Assembly: GCF_031202265.1 (NCBI RefSeq)
Contig: NZ_CP100604.1
Location: forward strand, 7,236,501-7,300,500
Origin: Bradyrhizobium sp. Ash2021
GTDB lineage: Bacteria > Pseudomonadota > Alphaproteobacteria > Rhizobiales > Xanthobacteraceae
DNA length: 64,000 nt
Reading direction: 5' to 3'
Shown: one piece after another, positions 46,183 to 56,021 of the stretch
Position numbering within the stretch: the first letter of the stretch is position 1
Layout of the letters: every line of letters begins with the position of its first letter
Notes under the pieces: generated by a model
Told to the model about the DNA's origin: nothing
Database searches by the model: none
What the model saw: the letters and a program-made list of their open reading frames with translations, nothing else
Position numbers and translations under genes: made by a program

Positions 46183-47582
46183 CCTAGCGCCTTCAATTCG
46201 CCTGGCAGCGAGTAGGCCCATTGCGTGATATTGCCGGCCCCCAAGCAGACGACGAGATCGCCGCGGCCGGCGATACCGTGGACGACTTTGGCGAGTTCCG
46301 AAGAACTCTGCAGCGGAATCACCTCGCGGTGGCCATGCGCGCGCAAGCCGAGCACAAAATGGTCGCGATCGATGCCCGGGATCGGCGCCTCGCCGGCCGG
46401 ATAGACTTCGGCGACAACGACCGCATCGGCGTCATTGAAGCAGGTGCAAAATTCCTCGAACAGCGATTGCAGGCGGGTGAAGCGATGCGGCTGCACCACG
46501 GCAACGATCTTGCCGTTGGTGGACTCCCGCGCCGCCCTCAGCACCGCCGCGATCTCGACGGGGTGATGGCCGTAATCGTCGATCACGGTGACGCCGTTAT
46601 ATTCGCCGGTTTTGGTAAAGCGCCGCTTCACGCCGCCGAAGCCTGCGATCGCCTTGCGGATCGCGTCATCGGAAATGCCGAGCTCATGCGCGACCGCGAT
46701 CGCCGCCGTAGCGTTCAATGCATTATGGCGTCCGGGCATCGGCAGTATGAGGTCCGATATCTCGTGCGTGGCATCGGTCTTGCGGTTGCGGAAGACGACC
46801 TTGAATTTCGAGCCGCCGCCCATCGGCGTGAGATCCATCAGCCGCGCGTCGGCCTGCGGATTTTCGCCATAGGTGATGATGCGGCGGTCCTCGATCTTGC
46901 CAACCAGAGTCTGCACCACGGGATGATCGGTGCACATCACGGCAAAGCCGTAGAACGGCACGTTCTCGACGAAACTGCGGAATGCGTCCTGCACCGCCTC
47001 GAAGGTCTTGAAGTGATCGAGATGTTCGGGGTCGACATTGGTGACGATGGCGACGTCGGTCGGCAGTTTCAGGAACGTGCCGTCGCTCTCGTCGGCCTCC
47101 ACCACCATCCAGTCGCCGGCGCCCAGTCTCGCATTGGTGCCATAGGCGTTGATGATGCCGCCATTGATCACGGTGGGGTCGAGATCGCCGGCGTCCAGCA
47201 ACGCTGCGACCATCGAGGTGGTCGTGGTCTTGCCGTGGGTGCCCGCGATCGCGACGCAGCTTTTCAGCCGCATCAATTCCGCAAGCATCTCGGCGCGGCG
47301 CACCACGGGGATGCGCTGCGCGCGCGCCGCCATCAATTCCAGATTGTCACGCTTGATCGCGGTGGACACCACGACCACGTCGGCGCCGTCGACATTCTCC
47401 GCCTTGTGGCCGACCGAGACGCTAATGCCCTTGTCGCGCAGGCGCGTGACGTTGCCGCTCTCGGAGGCGTCCGAGCCCTGCACGGTATAGCCGAGATTGC
47501 TCAAGACCTCGGCGATGCCGCTCATGCCGATGCCGCCGATCCCGACGAAGTGAATGGGTCCGATCTCGCGCGGCAGTCTCAT
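46179..47582 (-). CDS. murC: UDP-N-acetylmuramate--L-alanine ligase
   Basis: 467-residue Mur ligase adding L-Ala to UDP-MurNAc. N-terminal Rossmann-like domain [25 protein letters not shown]-binding [35 protein letters not shown] and the central Mur motif [32 protein letters not shown]-terminal domain [20 protein letters not shown]. All residues expected of MurC are there. Overlaps murB by GTGA; upstream a mosaic repeat separates it from murG by about 170 bases. Confidence 0.97.
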   Translation of the reverse strand: MRLPREIGPIHFVGIGGIGMSGIAEVLSNLGYTVQGSDASESGNVTRLRDKGISVSVGHKAENVDGADVVVVSTAIKRDNLELMAARAQRIPVVRRAEMLAELMRLKSCVAIAGTHGKTTTTSMVAALLDAGDLDPTVINGGIINAYGTNARLGAGDWMVVEADESDGTFLKLPTDVAIVTNVDPEHLDHFKTFEAVQDAFRSFVENVPFYGFAVMCTDHPVVQTLVGKIEDRRIITYGENPQADARLMDLTPMGGGSKFKVVFRNRKTDATHEISDLILPMPGRHNALNATAAIAVAHELGISDDAIRKAIAGFGGVKRRFTKTGEYNGVTVIDDYGHHPVEIAAVLRAARESTNGKIVAVVQPHRFTRLQSLFEEFCTCFNDADAVVVAEVYPAGEAPIPGIDRDHFVLGLRAHGHREVIPLQSSSELAKVVHGIAGRGDLVVCLGAGNITQWAYSLPGELKALG

Positions 47583-47596
47583 GCTTGTTCCTCGGT

Positions 47597-47731
47597 GTCA
47601 TCGCCCGCCAACGGGTCGGCGCAGAGCGCCGCCCGATGACAGGCTCCAGCGGGCGATCCAGTATTCCGCGCCCCCCGTGAGTCAAATCAGCGGCGCGGCG
47701 TACTGGATGCCCCGCTTTCGCGGGGCATGAC
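47597..47731. repeat. mosaic palindromic repeat (family B containing a family C module)
   Basis: Outer part is family B: GTCATCGCCCGC ... GCGGGCGATCCAGTATTCCGCG ... TACTGGATGCCCCGCTTTCG ... CATGAC. Inside the left arm sits CCAACGGGTCGGCGC...GCCCGATGACAGGCTCC (47608-47646), the module otherwise found in family C. Lies between murG and murC. Confidence 0.8.
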
Positions 47732-47755
47732 AAGGGCAATTTTGTGCGCAAGCGC

Positions 47756-48856
47756 CTAGATTCCGGCGACTTTCATCACCAGATCGGCCAGCCGCTCCGC
47801 CGCATCCAGCCTGCCGACGCTGCGGGCGGCCGTGGCCATCGCGGTCAGCCTGGCGGGCTCGGCGGCAAGCGTGGAGATTTCCGCGGCCAGACGGTCCGGG
47901 GTAAATTCGGCCTGCGGAATCCGTAAAGCCCCGTTCGCCTGCGACAGCACGCCGGCATTGGCGAACTGGTCCTGATCGATCGCGCCCGGCAACGGCACCA
48001 GAATGGAGGGCCGTCCGATCGCGGCGAGTTCGGCGACCGTACCGGCGCCGGAGCGCGAGATCACCAGATGGCTCGACGCCAGCTTTGCCGGCAGGTCGCC
48101 GAAGAACGGCGCCAGTTCGGCGTTGATCTTGAGCCGGTCATACACCGCGCGGACCCGCGCCATGTCCTCTTCACGGACTTGCTGCGTCAGCATCAGGCGG
48201 CGCCACAGCACCGGCTCCAGCCGCTCGATCGCGCCCGGCACGATATCGCTCATCACCCGCGCGCCCTGGCTGCCGCCGACCACCAGCACGCGCAGCGGTC
48301 CATTCGGTTCCGGTGTCGCAAACGGCACCGCCGCGGCGGCAAGAATCGCCGGACGCATCGGCGTGCCGACGGTGGTCGTCTTGCCGGCCAGCGAAGGATC
48401 GCGATCGAGCACGCCGGGCAACGAGGTCGCGACCGCATCGACGCGGCTGGAGAGAAACCGGTTGGCGCGGCCGAGTACGGCGTTGGCGTCGTGAATGATG
48501 CCGGGCACGCCGAGCCAGCGCGCCGCCATAAGCGGCGGCACGGTCGGATAACCGCCGAAGCCGACCACGGCCGCGGGTTTCAGCCGCCGCACCAGATTGA
48601 GCGCCACCATGGTGCCATAGCCCAGCATGATGGCGGTGCGCGCCAGCGACACGGGATTGCGGCTGCGCACGGTCTCGCTCGGCACCACTTCGATCATGTC
48701 CTTGGAGAACAACCCGCTGTAGCGCAGCGCGCGGCCATCGGTCGCCAGACGCACCCGCAGGCCGCGCTTGATCAGCTCGACGCCCAGCGCCTCGGCAGGA
48801 AACAGATGACCGCCGGTACCGCCCGCGGCCAGCAGAATCAAAGGCGCTATATTCAT
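47756..48856 (-). CDS. murG: lipid II-forming N-acetylglucosaminyltransferase
   Basis: 366-residue peripheral membrane GT28 enzyme converting lipid I to lipid II. N-terminal LILLAAGGTGGHLFPAEALG (first glycine-rich loop), VGFGGYPTVPPLMAAR, and in the UDP-GlcNAc domain VLVVGGSQGARVMSDIVPGA, VISRSGAGTVAELAAIGRPS, PLPGAIDQDQFANAG. The ATG at 48856 is correct; the frame continues upstream to 48937 only because repeat C2 is translated (LKLRRTSRFARND). Upstream is ftsW. Confidence 0.96.
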   Translation of the reverse strand: MNIAPLILLAAGGTGGHLFPAEALGVELIKRGLRVRLATDGRALRYSGLFSKDMIEVVPSETVRSRNPVSLARTAIMLGYGTMVALNLVRRLKPAAVVGFGGYPTVPPLMAARWLGVPGIIHDANAVLGRANRFLSSRVDAVATSLPGVLDRDPSLAGKTTTVGTPMRPAILAAAAVPFATPEPNGPLRVLVVGGSQGARVMSDIVPGAIERLEPVLWRRLMLTQQVREEDMARVRAVYDRLKINAELAPFFGDLPAKLASSHLVISRSGAGTVAELAAIGRPSILVPLPGAIDQDQFANAGVLSQANGALRIPQAEFTPDRLAAEISTLAAEPARLTAMATAARSVGRLDAAERLADLVMKVAGI

Positions 48857-48882
48857 TGTTGCAATCTTCGCGAACCGAGTGC

Positions 48883-49027
48883 CGTCATTGCGAGCGAAGC
48901 GACTTGTCCGCCGTAGCTTTAGCGAAGGCGGAAGCAATTCATAGGCCAGGAAGCAAGGCTGGATTGCTTCCGCCTTCGCTCTTCGAGCTACGGCGGACAG
49001 GTCGTCACTTCGTTCCTCGCAATGACG
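48883..49027. repeat. family C palindromic repeat between ftsW and murG
   Basis: CGTCATTGCGAGCGAAGC ... GCAATTC ... GGATTGC ... CTCGCAATGACG with a long inner arm pair CTTGTCCGCCGTAGCT/AGCTACGGCGGACAGG. This copy carries a different inner module from C1 and C3. Confidence 0.85.
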
Positions 49028-49050
49028 AAAAGCGCGTCTTTCCCCTCAGG

Positions 49051-50202
49051 TCAAGCGTAACCGCGCGCCGCGCTGGCGTCGTTGATCGATTCCATCTCGG
49101 TGCGCGGGCGCAGCCTGGTCAGCGCCAGCATCATGCCGACGCCGTAAGCCAATGAGACGATCGACGAACCGCCATAGGAGATGAACGGCAGCGTCATGCC
49201 CTTGGCGGGGATCAGTTGCAGGTTGACCGCCATGTTGATGGCGGCCTGCACCCCGAACAGGATCGCAAGGCCGGAAGCGGCAAAGCGCGCGAACATGTCC
49301 TCGGTGGCGTAGGCGCGCGACAGCGTGCGGATCACGACGAAGGCGAACAGCGCGACCAGCGCCAGGCACAGGATGATGCCGAATTCTTCCGCCGCGACTG
49401 CGAACACGAAGTCGGTGTGGCTGTCCGGCAGGCTGCGTTTGGCGATGCCTTCGCCGGGTCCAAGCCCGAACCAGCCGCCGTTCCAGAACGCCTCCATCGC
49501 GGTGTCGACCTGAAAGGTGTCGCCCGAGGCCGGATTCATGAAGCGCTTGATGCGGCCGGCGACGTGCGGCACCAGCAGATAGGCGCCGAACAAGCCGGCG
49601 CTGGCGGCGCCCGCGAGCCCCAACACCCAGATCATCCGCATGCCCGCGATGAAGAACAGCGCGCCCCACACCATCAGGATCAGCATGGTCTGGCCGAAGT
49701 CCGGCTCCATCACCAACAGCGACACCAGCATCATCAGGAGCGCCAGCGCCATCGAGGTCGCCGGCATTTCCGGGCGCTTGGTCGATTCGGCAAACAGCCA
49801 CGCCGCCATCACTACGAAGGCGGGCTTGGCGGATTCGGAGGCCTGGATGTTGACGCCGAGCAGCGTGATCCAGCGCCGCGAGCCCTTGACCTCGGGACCG
49901 AGCAGCAGTGTCGCCACGATCAGCGCGATCGAGACCGCGAACACCAGCAGCGCGGATCGGCGGATCTGCCGCGGCGACAGGAACGACACCGCGATCAGCA
50001 CCATGAAAGACGGCAGCAGGAACAGGATATGCCGGTTGAAGAAGTGGAAGGGATCGAGCCCGATCCTTGTTGCCACCGGCGGGCTCGCCGCCAGCGACAG
50101 AATGACGCCAGCCAGCATCAGCGCGATGATCGCTGCCAGCAGCGGCTTGTCGACGGTCCACCACCATTCGGAAAACGGGGTGCGTTGGTCACGGGCAAGC
50201 AT
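49051..50202 (-). CDS. ftsW: SEDS peptidoglycan glycosyltransferase FtsW
   Basis: 383-residue polytopic membrane enzyme that polymerises lipid II at the septum with FtsI. The start is the ATG at 50202 (MLARDQRTPFSEWWWTVDKP) preceded by GGGGACG; the 24-codon extension to 50274 is dubious. About ten helices are evident. Family landmarks are GSRRWITLLGVNIQASESAK, VMEPDFGQTMLILM, GPGEGIAKRSLPDSHTDFVF and AAEEFGIILCLAL, and the ending LPFISYGGSSIVSLAYGVGM. The catalytic Asp region (SHTDFVFAVAAEE) is intact. Confidence 0.95.
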   Translation of the reverse strand: MLARDQRTPFSEWWWTVDKPLLAAIIALMLAGVILSLAASPPVATRIGLDPFHFFNRHILFLLPSFMVLIAVSFLSPRQIRRSALLVFAVSIALIVATLLLGPEVKGSRRWITLLGVNIQASESAKPAFVVMAAWLFAESTKRPEMPATSMALALLMMLVSLLVMEPDFGQTMLILMVWGALFFIAGMRMIWVLGLAGAASAGLFGAYLLVPHVAGRIKRFMNPASGDTFQVDTAMEAFWNGGWFGLGPGEGIAKRSLPDSHTDFVFAVAAEEFGIILCLALVALFAFVVIRTLSRAYATEDMFARFAASGLAILFGVQAAINMAVNLQLIPAKGMTLPFISYGGSSIVSLAYGVGMMLALTRLRPRTEMESINDASAARGYA

Positions 50203-50314
50203 GGGCGTCCCCAAATGGCAGAGGTAACGCCCATTGGTGGCGCAGGATGGTTTCCAAGGGGTTAATGAGATCATAATCTTTTGAGATGTTGGCTAGTGCC
50301 ACCTCACAAACGGT

Positions 50315-50415
50315 CGTCATACCCGCGAAAGCGGGTATCCAGTACGCCGCGGCCGTAGTGATTGAACCGCGAGGCCTCTGGAATACTGGATCGCCCGCTT
50401 TCGCGGGCGATGACG
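50315..50415. repeat. family B palindromic repeat between murD and ftsW
   Basis: CGTCATACCCGCGAAAGCGG...ATCCAGTACGCCGCGGCC...CTGGAATACTGGATCGCCCG...CGCGGGCGATGACG. Same core as 31292-31392, with compensating changes in both outer arms that keep the stem paired. Confidence 0.85.
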
Positions 50416-50426
50416 GTTGTGGTTGC

Positions 50427-51827
50427 TCACACCACCGGCTTTACGCCCGGCAGCGCGGTGACGAGATCGCGGAACTTGGTGCCGCGGATTTCGAAATTGC
50501 GGTACTGGTCGAACGAGGCGCAGGCCGGCGACAGCAGCACCACGGGATCGGCCAGCCCTGAAGCCTCCGCGTCGCGTGCGGCATTGGCCACCGCGACGTC
50601 GAGCGTCTCGGATATCTCGTGCGGCACGCGATCGCCCAGTGTGCCCGCAAACTCCGGCGCGGATTCGCCGATCAGATAGGCTTTGCGGATGCGCGGGAAA
50701 TATTCGGTGAGGCCTGTGATGCCGCCGAGCTTCGGCTTGCCGCCGGCGATCCAGAAGATGTCGCCGAAGGAGGACAGCGCGTGCGCCGCGGCATCCGCAT
50801 TGGTGCCCTTGGAGTCGTTGACGAACAGCACGTTGCCGCGGCGGCCGACCTGTTCCATGCGATGGGCGAGGCCCGGAAAGCTGCGCAAGCCATTCTGCAG
50901 GATATCGGTGCCAATACCCATCGCCAGCGCACAGGCCGCGGCACAGGCCGCGTTCTGCGCGTTGTGCAGGCCGCGCAGCGAGCCGATGCCGCCGAGTCTT
51001 GCGATCTCGCTGCGCGCTCCGCCGGATGCGCGCACGATGACTTCACGCTCGACATAGATGCCGTCGGGCAGCGGATTCTTCACGGAGATGCGCACCACGC
51101 GCTTGCCGGCCCGGTCGAGGCGGTCGGCGATGTTGCGGCACCAGCCGTCGTCGACGCCGACAATGGACGTGCCCGCCGGCTGCACGCCGGCGACCAGGCG
51201 CGCCTTCACCGCGGCATAATTTTCGAGCGTGCCGTGGCGGTCGATATGATCTTCGCTGACGTTCAGGAGAATCCCGACGGAAGGATCGAGCGAGGGCGAA
51301 AGATCGATCTGGTAGGACGACATCTCGACCACATGCACCCGCCCCATCCGCGGCGGCTCCAGCGACAGGATCGCGGTGCCGATATTGCCGCCCATCTGGG
51401 TGTCGTAACCGGCGACCTTCATCAGATGCGCGATCAGCGCCGTCGTGGTCGACTTGCCGTTGGTGCCGGTGATCGCCACGAACGGCGCCTCCGGCGCGTG
51501 ACGCCTTCGTTCGCGGCAAAACAGCTCGATGTCGCCGATCACTTCGATACCGGCCTGCCGTGCCGCCAGCACGCTCCAATGCGGCGCCGGATGGGTCAGC
51601 GGCGCACCGGGCGTCAGAATCAGCGCGGCGAAATTCGTCCACGGCACGGTGCGCAGATCGGCGGTGATGAAACCGGCCTGGGCTGCCTTGACGACATTGT
51701 CGGTACTGTCGTCCCCGGCGATCACTTCCGCGCCGCCGGCCTTCAAGGCGTGACAGCTTGCAAGTCCGGAGCCGCCGAGGCCGAAGACGGCGACCGTCTT
51801 GCCGGCGAAGGAGGTAACGGGAATCAA
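50427..51827 (-). CDS. murD: UDP-N-acetylmuramoyl-L-alanine--D-glutamate ligase
   Basis: 466-residue cytoplasmic ligase adding D-Glu. N-terminal [17 protein letters not shown] binds the UDP substrate, [21 protein letters not shown] is the P-loop, and [24 protein letters not shown] is the central Mur motif. The C-terminal domain has [20 protein letters not shown] (D-S-K-G-T-N, MurD hallmark) and [21 protein letters not shown]. Starts four bases after the mraY stop, so they are translated together; repeat B2 follows downstream before ftsW. Confidence 0.97.
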   Translation of the reverse strand: MIPVTSFAGKTVAVFGLGGSGLASCHALKAGGAEVIAGDDSTDNVVKAAQAGFITADLRTVPWTNFAALILTPGAPLTHPAPHWSVLAARQAGIEVIGDIELFCRERRRHAPEAPFVAITGTNGKSTTTALIAHLMKVAGYDTQMGGNIGTAILSLEPPRMGRVHVVEMSSYQIDLSPSLDPSVGILLNVSEDHIDRHGTLENYAAVKARLVAGVQPAGTSIVGVDDGWCRNIADRLDRAGKRVVRISVKNPLPDGIYVEREVIVRASGGARSEIARLGGIGSLRGLHNAQNAACAAACALAMGIGTDILQNGLRSFPGLAHRMEQVGRRGNVLFVNDSKGTNADAAAHALSSFGDIFWIAGGKPKLGGITGLTEYFPRIRKAYLIGESAPEFAGTLGDRVPHEISETLDVAVANAARDAEASGLADPVVLLSPACASFDQYRNFEIRGTKFRDLVTALPGVKPVV

Positions 51828-51831
51828 AGGC

Positions 51832-52938
51832 TCACCGCAGTTTCAGCGTGGAGAGACCGGCCAGCGCCAGCATCACCGAGATGATCCAGAACCGGATTAC
51901 GATCTGCGGCTCGGTCCAACCCTTCTGTTCGAAGTGATGATGCAGCGGCGCCATCCGGAACACCCGCTTTCCCGTCAGCTTGAACGACACCACCTGCACG
52001 ATCACCGAGACCGCTTCCAGCACGAACAATCCACCGATCACGGCCAGCACGATCTCGTGCTTGACCGCGACCGCGGTCGCACCCAGCATGCCGCCAAGCG
52101 CAAGCGAGCCGGTATCGCCCATGAAGATCGACGCCGGCGGCGCGTTGAACCAGAGAAATCCCAATCCGGCGCCGAGCACTGCGCCGCAGACCACCGCCAG
52201 TTCGCCGGCGCCGGCGACGTAGTTGATCTGCAAATAATCGGAGAACACCGCGTTTCCGGTCAGGTACGCGATCATGCCAAAACTGGCGGCGGCGATCATG
52301 ACCGGCACGATCGCAAGCCCGTCGAGTCCGTCGGTCAGGTTGACCGCGTTGCCGGCGCCGACCATGACGAAGGCGCCGAAGATGATGAAGAACCAGCCGA
52401 AATTGAACACCATGTCCTTGAAGAAGGGGATCGCGAGCGAGGTCGAGGACACGTCGCGCCCGAGCCGCACCAGGGCGTAGCAGGCGGCCAGCGCGATCGC
52501 CGCCTCGATCGCAAGCCGGAATTTTCCGGCGAAGCCGCCATGGGTCTGCTTGGTGACCTTCAGATAGTCGTCGTAGAATCCGACGAAGCCGAAGCCGAGC
52601 GTCACCGCCAGCACGATCCAGACGTAGGGATTAAGCGGATTGGCCCACAACAGCGTCGAGACCACCAACCCCGAAAGGATCATCAGCCCGCCCATCGTCG
52701 GCGTGCCCTTCTTGGAGACGATGTGCGACGCCGGGCCGTCGGTGCGGATCGGCTGGCCCTTGCCCTGGCGCAGCCTCAAATGGTCGATGATCCACGGCCC
52801 GAACAGGAACACGAACAACGCCCCGGTCACCATCGCGCCACCGGTGCGGAAGGTGATGTAGCGAAACACGTTCAACAGGGTACGGAAGACGCCGAAGCCG
52901 GGAACGGTATTGGAGAGCTCGATCAGCCAGTAAAACAT
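51832..52938 (-). CDS. mraY: phospho-N-acetylmuramoyl-pentapeptide transferase
   Basis: 368-residue polytopic enzyme making lipid I. Family motifs in order: [40 protein letters not shown] with the DDxxK active-site Asp pair, [15 protein letters not shown] (third Asp), [20 protein letters not shown], and [13 protein letters not shown] (His loop). About ten membrane helices. Begins 164 bases downstream of murF; that gap has no gene and only a few weak frames. Confidence 0.97.
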   Translation of the reverse strand: MFYWLIELSNTVPGFGVFRTLLNVFRYITFRTGGAMVTGALFVFLFGPWIIDHLRLRQGKGQPIRTDGPASHIVSKKGTPTMGGLMILSGLVVSTLLWANPLNPYVWIVLAVTLGFGFVGFYDDYLKVTKQTHGGFAGKFRLAIEAAIALAACYALVRLGRDVSSTSLAIPFFKDMVFNFGWFFIIFGAFVMVGAGNAVNLTDGLDGLAIVPVMIAAASFGMIAYLTGNAVFSDYLQINYVAGAGELAVVCGAVLGAGLGFLWFNAPPASIFMGDTGSLALGGMLGATAVAVKHEIVLAVIGGLFVLEAVSVIVQVVSFKLTGKRVFRMAPLHHHFEQKGWTEPQIVIRFWIISVMLALAGLSTLKLR

Positions 52939-53102
52939 TCAATATGCCCTATACCGCGGCTTCGTTCGCCGTCTTGCCGGGAAAGCGCCTTGCGGGTGTG
53001 TTGATAATCGCTTTCAGCCTCAAACCAAGCAAAACCTTGATCATGACCGCGTCGTGCCTTGCGAATCGCGGCACGGAAAAGCGGGTCGTAAGCATGGGCA
53101 GT

Positions 53103-54482
53103 TTACGCCCTTGCCTGTAGTGCGGCCAGCAACCTTGGCACAAACTTGTTGACCCAAAACATTTTTTTGCTGCCCTTGACCACCACGACATCGCCGTCCC
53201 GCAGCAAAGTCGCGATTTTTTGCGGCTCGAGCGTGGCCGGATCCTCGTACCAGCCGAGGCCGTTTTCCGCCGGCACCAGGTCGTATAAATGCCGCATCAA
53301 GGGGCCCACGCAGTACACACCATCGATGCCCGGCAGGTGCCCGGCCAGCTTTTCATGATAGGCCGGCGCGTCGGCGCCGAGCTCCAGCATGTCGCCGAGA
53401 ATGGCGATGCGCCGGCCGTTATGCACCGGCCGCGCCTTCAGACTGTCGAGGGCGGCCACCATGCTGGCGGGATTGCCGTTGAAACTGTCGTCGATCACGG
53501 TCACGCCGTGCGCGGTCTGCTCCACCCCGCGCCCGCTCATGATGCCGACCTTGCCGAGCTCTTTCGCCAGCAATGTCTCATCGAGGCCGGCGGCGTGAAT
53601 CGACGCCAGCGCCGCCAGCGCATTCTGCAGACGATGCGGCGCGCCGGGCGTCAGGCCGAATTCAATCTGTTTGCCGTCCACCTGCGCGACCACGTTCCAG
53701 CTCTCGCCCTGCGCCGAGTGTTTCAACGCGCGCACCTCGGACGCGTCGCCGAAACGGACGATCTTTCCATTCCATTCCGGCGCCTCGACATCCCCCGGCA
53801 GCACCAGTACGCCTTCTTTCGGCAGACCCTGTGCAATACTCACCTTCTCGCGCCGGATCGCCTCCAGGCTGCCGAGCTTTTCCAGATGCACCGGCTGCAC
53901 ATTCACCACCAGCGCCACCGTCGGCTGCGTCAATTCGCTGAGCCGCGCGATCTCGCCGGTCTGGTTCATGCCCATTTCCACCACCCACAGCGTGGCTTTG
54001 GGGCCCGCATTGCAAAGCGTCAGCGGCACGCCCCAGAAATTATTGAAACTGCTCGGGCTGGCATAGGCGCCGGGATAGGCGGCGAGAAATTCCTTGGTGC
54101 TGGTTTTGCCGGCGCTGCCGGTCAGGCCGATCACCGGGCCGCTGAACCTCGCCCGCGCCGCGCGCGCCAATGTCCACAGCCCGTCGATCAGCGTGTCCTT
54201 CACCACCAGTTGCGGCACGCTCACGCCCTCGATCCGGTGCGGCACGATCATCGCCACCGCGCCGGCCGCCTCGGCCTGCTTTGCAAATTCCCAACCGTCG
54301 CGCGCACTGGCAAAACTCGAAATAAAGCCGCCGCTCGGCGTGCCGCCCAACGCCACGAACAGACATCCCGGCTTCACCAGGCGGCTGTCCTGGGTGACGA
54401 ATTCGATCGCCGTATCGGGAAATTTTCCAGCCAGCCCCAAGGCGCGGGCGACGTCGGCAATGGTCCATAAATGCGCGCTCAT
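53103..54482 (-). CDS. murF: UDP-N-acetylmuramoyl-tripeptide--D-alanyl-D-alanine ligase
   Basis: 459-residue Mur ligase adding D-Ala-D-Ala to the nucleotide precursor. Features: FVTQDSRLVKPGCLFVALGG (substrate domain), VIGLTGSAGKTSTKEFLAAY (P-loop), VVEMGMNQTGEIARLSELTQ, VVNVQPVHLEKLGSLEAIRR, VIDDSFNGNPASMVAALDSL and the terminal VVVKGSKKMFWV. Overlaps the end of murE by ATGA at 54479-54482. It consumes the dipeptide made by Ddl encoded further down the same cluster. Confidence 0.97.
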   Translation of the reverse strand: MSAHLWTIADVARALGLAGKFPDTAIEFVTQDSRLVKPGCLFVALGGTPSGGFISSFASARDGWEFAKQAEAAGAVAMIVPHRIEGVSVPQLVVKDTLIDGLWTLARAARARFSGPVIGLTGSAGKTSTKEFLAAYPGAYASPSSFNNFWGVPLTLCNAGPKATLWVVEMGMNQTGEIARLSELTQPTVALVVNVQPVHLEKLGSLEAIRREKVSIAQGLPKEGVLVLPGDVEAPEWNGKIVRFGDASEVRALKHSAQGESWNVVAQVDGKQIEFGLTPGAPHRLQNALAALASIHAAGLDETLLAKELGKVGIMSGRGVEQTAHGVTVIDDSFNGNPASMVAALDSLKARPVHNGRRIAILGDMLELGADAPAYHEKLAGHLPGIDGVYCVGPLMRHLYDLVPAENGLGWYEDPATLEPQKIATLLRDGDVVVVKGSKKMFWVNKFVPRLLAALQARA

Positions 54483-55975
54483 GCGACCCTCGCTGCCAGT
54501 GCGGCCGCGACCGCATCGTGATCGCTGAACGGCAGCGTCCTGTCGCCGACGATCTGGCCGGTCTCGTGGCCCTTGCCGGCGATCAGCAGCGCATCGCCGG
54601 GCTCCAGCGCCGCAATCCCGGTCCGGATCGCCTCGGCGCGGTCACCGATATCCCTGGCACCTTTCGCAGCAGCCAGGATGGCGGCGCGGATGGTTTCCGG
54701 CTGCTCGCTGCGCGGATTGTCGTCGGTGACGATGACATGATCGGCATTCTCGACCGCGATCGCCCCCATCAACGGCCGCTTGCCGGCGTCGCGATCGCCG
54801 CCGGCGCCGAAGATGACGACGAGCTTGCGTCTGGCGTAGGGCCGCAGCGCCTGCAGCGCCTTCGCCAGCGCGTCCGGCTTGTGGGCGTAATCGACGAAGA
54901 TCGGCGCGCCGTTATGTTCGCCGACGCGCTCCAGCCGGCCTTTTGCACCTTCGAGATGTTCGAGGCTTGCGAACACTTCGTCCGGCGCGCTACCGGTGCC
55001 AATGGCCAGGCCTGCGGCGACCAAGGCGTTCTCGATCTGGAATTCGCCGACCAGCGGAAGCTTGATCATATGCCGCCGCCCGCAATGTTCGAGCGCGAGT
55101 TGTTGCGCAAAACCTTCGATCGATGCCGCCTCGAGACGAATGCCCTCGCCGGCCCCATCGGCGTTGCGGCCGACCGCGATGATCCGCAAACCGCGCTCGC
55201 GCGCCGCGTCGATGACCTGCTGTGAGCACTCATGGTCGGCCGAAATGACAGCTGCGCCGCCGGCCGCCACGAGATCGCGGAACAGCCGCAGTTTGGCGGC
55301 GAGATAATGCGCGACGTCGGGATGGTAATCCATGTGGTCGCGCGACAGATTGGTAAAACCGCCGGCGGCGATGCGAACGCCGTCGAGCCGGTACTGGTCG
55401 AGCCCATGCGATGACGCTTCAAAGGCCAGATGGGTGACGCCGTCGCCCGTAATCTCGTCGAGCTGCCGATGCAGCGCGATCGGATCCGGCGTGGTCAGCG
55501 AGCCATAGACGGTGCGCTTCGGCGAAACCAACCCGATGGTGCCGATGCTGGCGGAGACATGACCGAGCCGCTGCCAGATCTGGCGGGTGAAGGCGGCAAC
55601 CGAGGTCTTGCCGCTGGTGCCGGTCACTGCGGCGATCACTGGCGGTTGCCGCGGATAAAATTTTGCCGCGGCCAGCGCCAGCGCGCGGCGCGGATTCGGC
55701 GTCACGACGAAGGGCACGCGACGATCGCTCGCGGCGGGATGGTCGCCCGCGACCGCAACGGCTCCGGAGGCAATCGCTGCATCGATGAATCGGGAGCCAT
55801 CGGTCTTGCTGCCGGCCAGCGCGAAGAACAAATCGCCCGGCTTTACCGCCCGGCTGTCCACCGCGAGGCCCTTGACCTCGGTCGCCCCTGCGACCTCGGT
55901 CGCATCGGCGGCCACGACCGCATCCGCCTGCGGCTCGATCGCGGCGTCATCGCCGAAGAGGTCGCGAAGTCTCAT
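54479..55975 (-). CDS. murE: UDP-MurNAc-tripeptide synthetase (meso-DAP adding)
   Basis: 498-residue ligase adding meso-diaminopimelate. VKGLAVDSRAVKPGDLFFAL, VTGTSGKTSVAAFTRQIW (P-loop), LAFEASSHGLDQYRLDGVRI, NLSRDHMDYHPDVAHYLAAK (Mur motif) and VDYAHKPDALAKALQALRPY are present. The specificity motif reads DDNPRSEQ: D-N-P-R marks meso-DAP as substrate, in agreement with a Gram-negative wall. Overlaps murF by ATGA; ftsI ends 46 bases upstream. Confidence 0.97.
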   Translation of the reverse strand: MRLRDLFGDDAAIEPQADAVVAADATEVAGATEVKGLAVDSRAVKPGDLFFALAGSKTDGSRFIDAAIASGAVAVAGDHPAASDRRVPFVVTPNPRRALALAAAKFYPRQPPVIAAVTGTSGKTSVAAFTRQIWQRLGHVSASIGTIGLVSPKRTVYGSLTTPDPIALHRQLDEITGDGVTHLAFEASSHGLDQYRLDGVRIAAGGFTNLSRDHMDYHPDVAHYLAAKLRLFRDLVAAGGAAVISADHECSQQVIDAARERGLRIIAVGRNADGAGEGIRLEAASIEGFAQQLALEHCGRRHMIKLPLVGEFQIENALVAAGLAIGTGSAPDEVFASLEHLEGAKGRLERVGEHNGAPIFVDYAHKPDALAKALQALRPYARRKLVVIFGAGGDRDAGKRPLMGAIAVENADHVIVTDDNPRSEQPETIRAAILAAAKGARDIGDRAEAIRTGIAALEPGDALLIAGKGHETGQIVGDRTLPFSDHDAVAAALAARVA

Positions 55976-56021
55976 GATCTTCCAGTCCGGCCGGCGCAGT
56001 CCGGCGCCTCTCAGCTACGCC

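Noticed and set aside
48857..48937. N-terminal extension of MurG
   Set aside because: The extra residues are encoded by palindromic repeat C2; MurG homology begins at the ATG at 48856.
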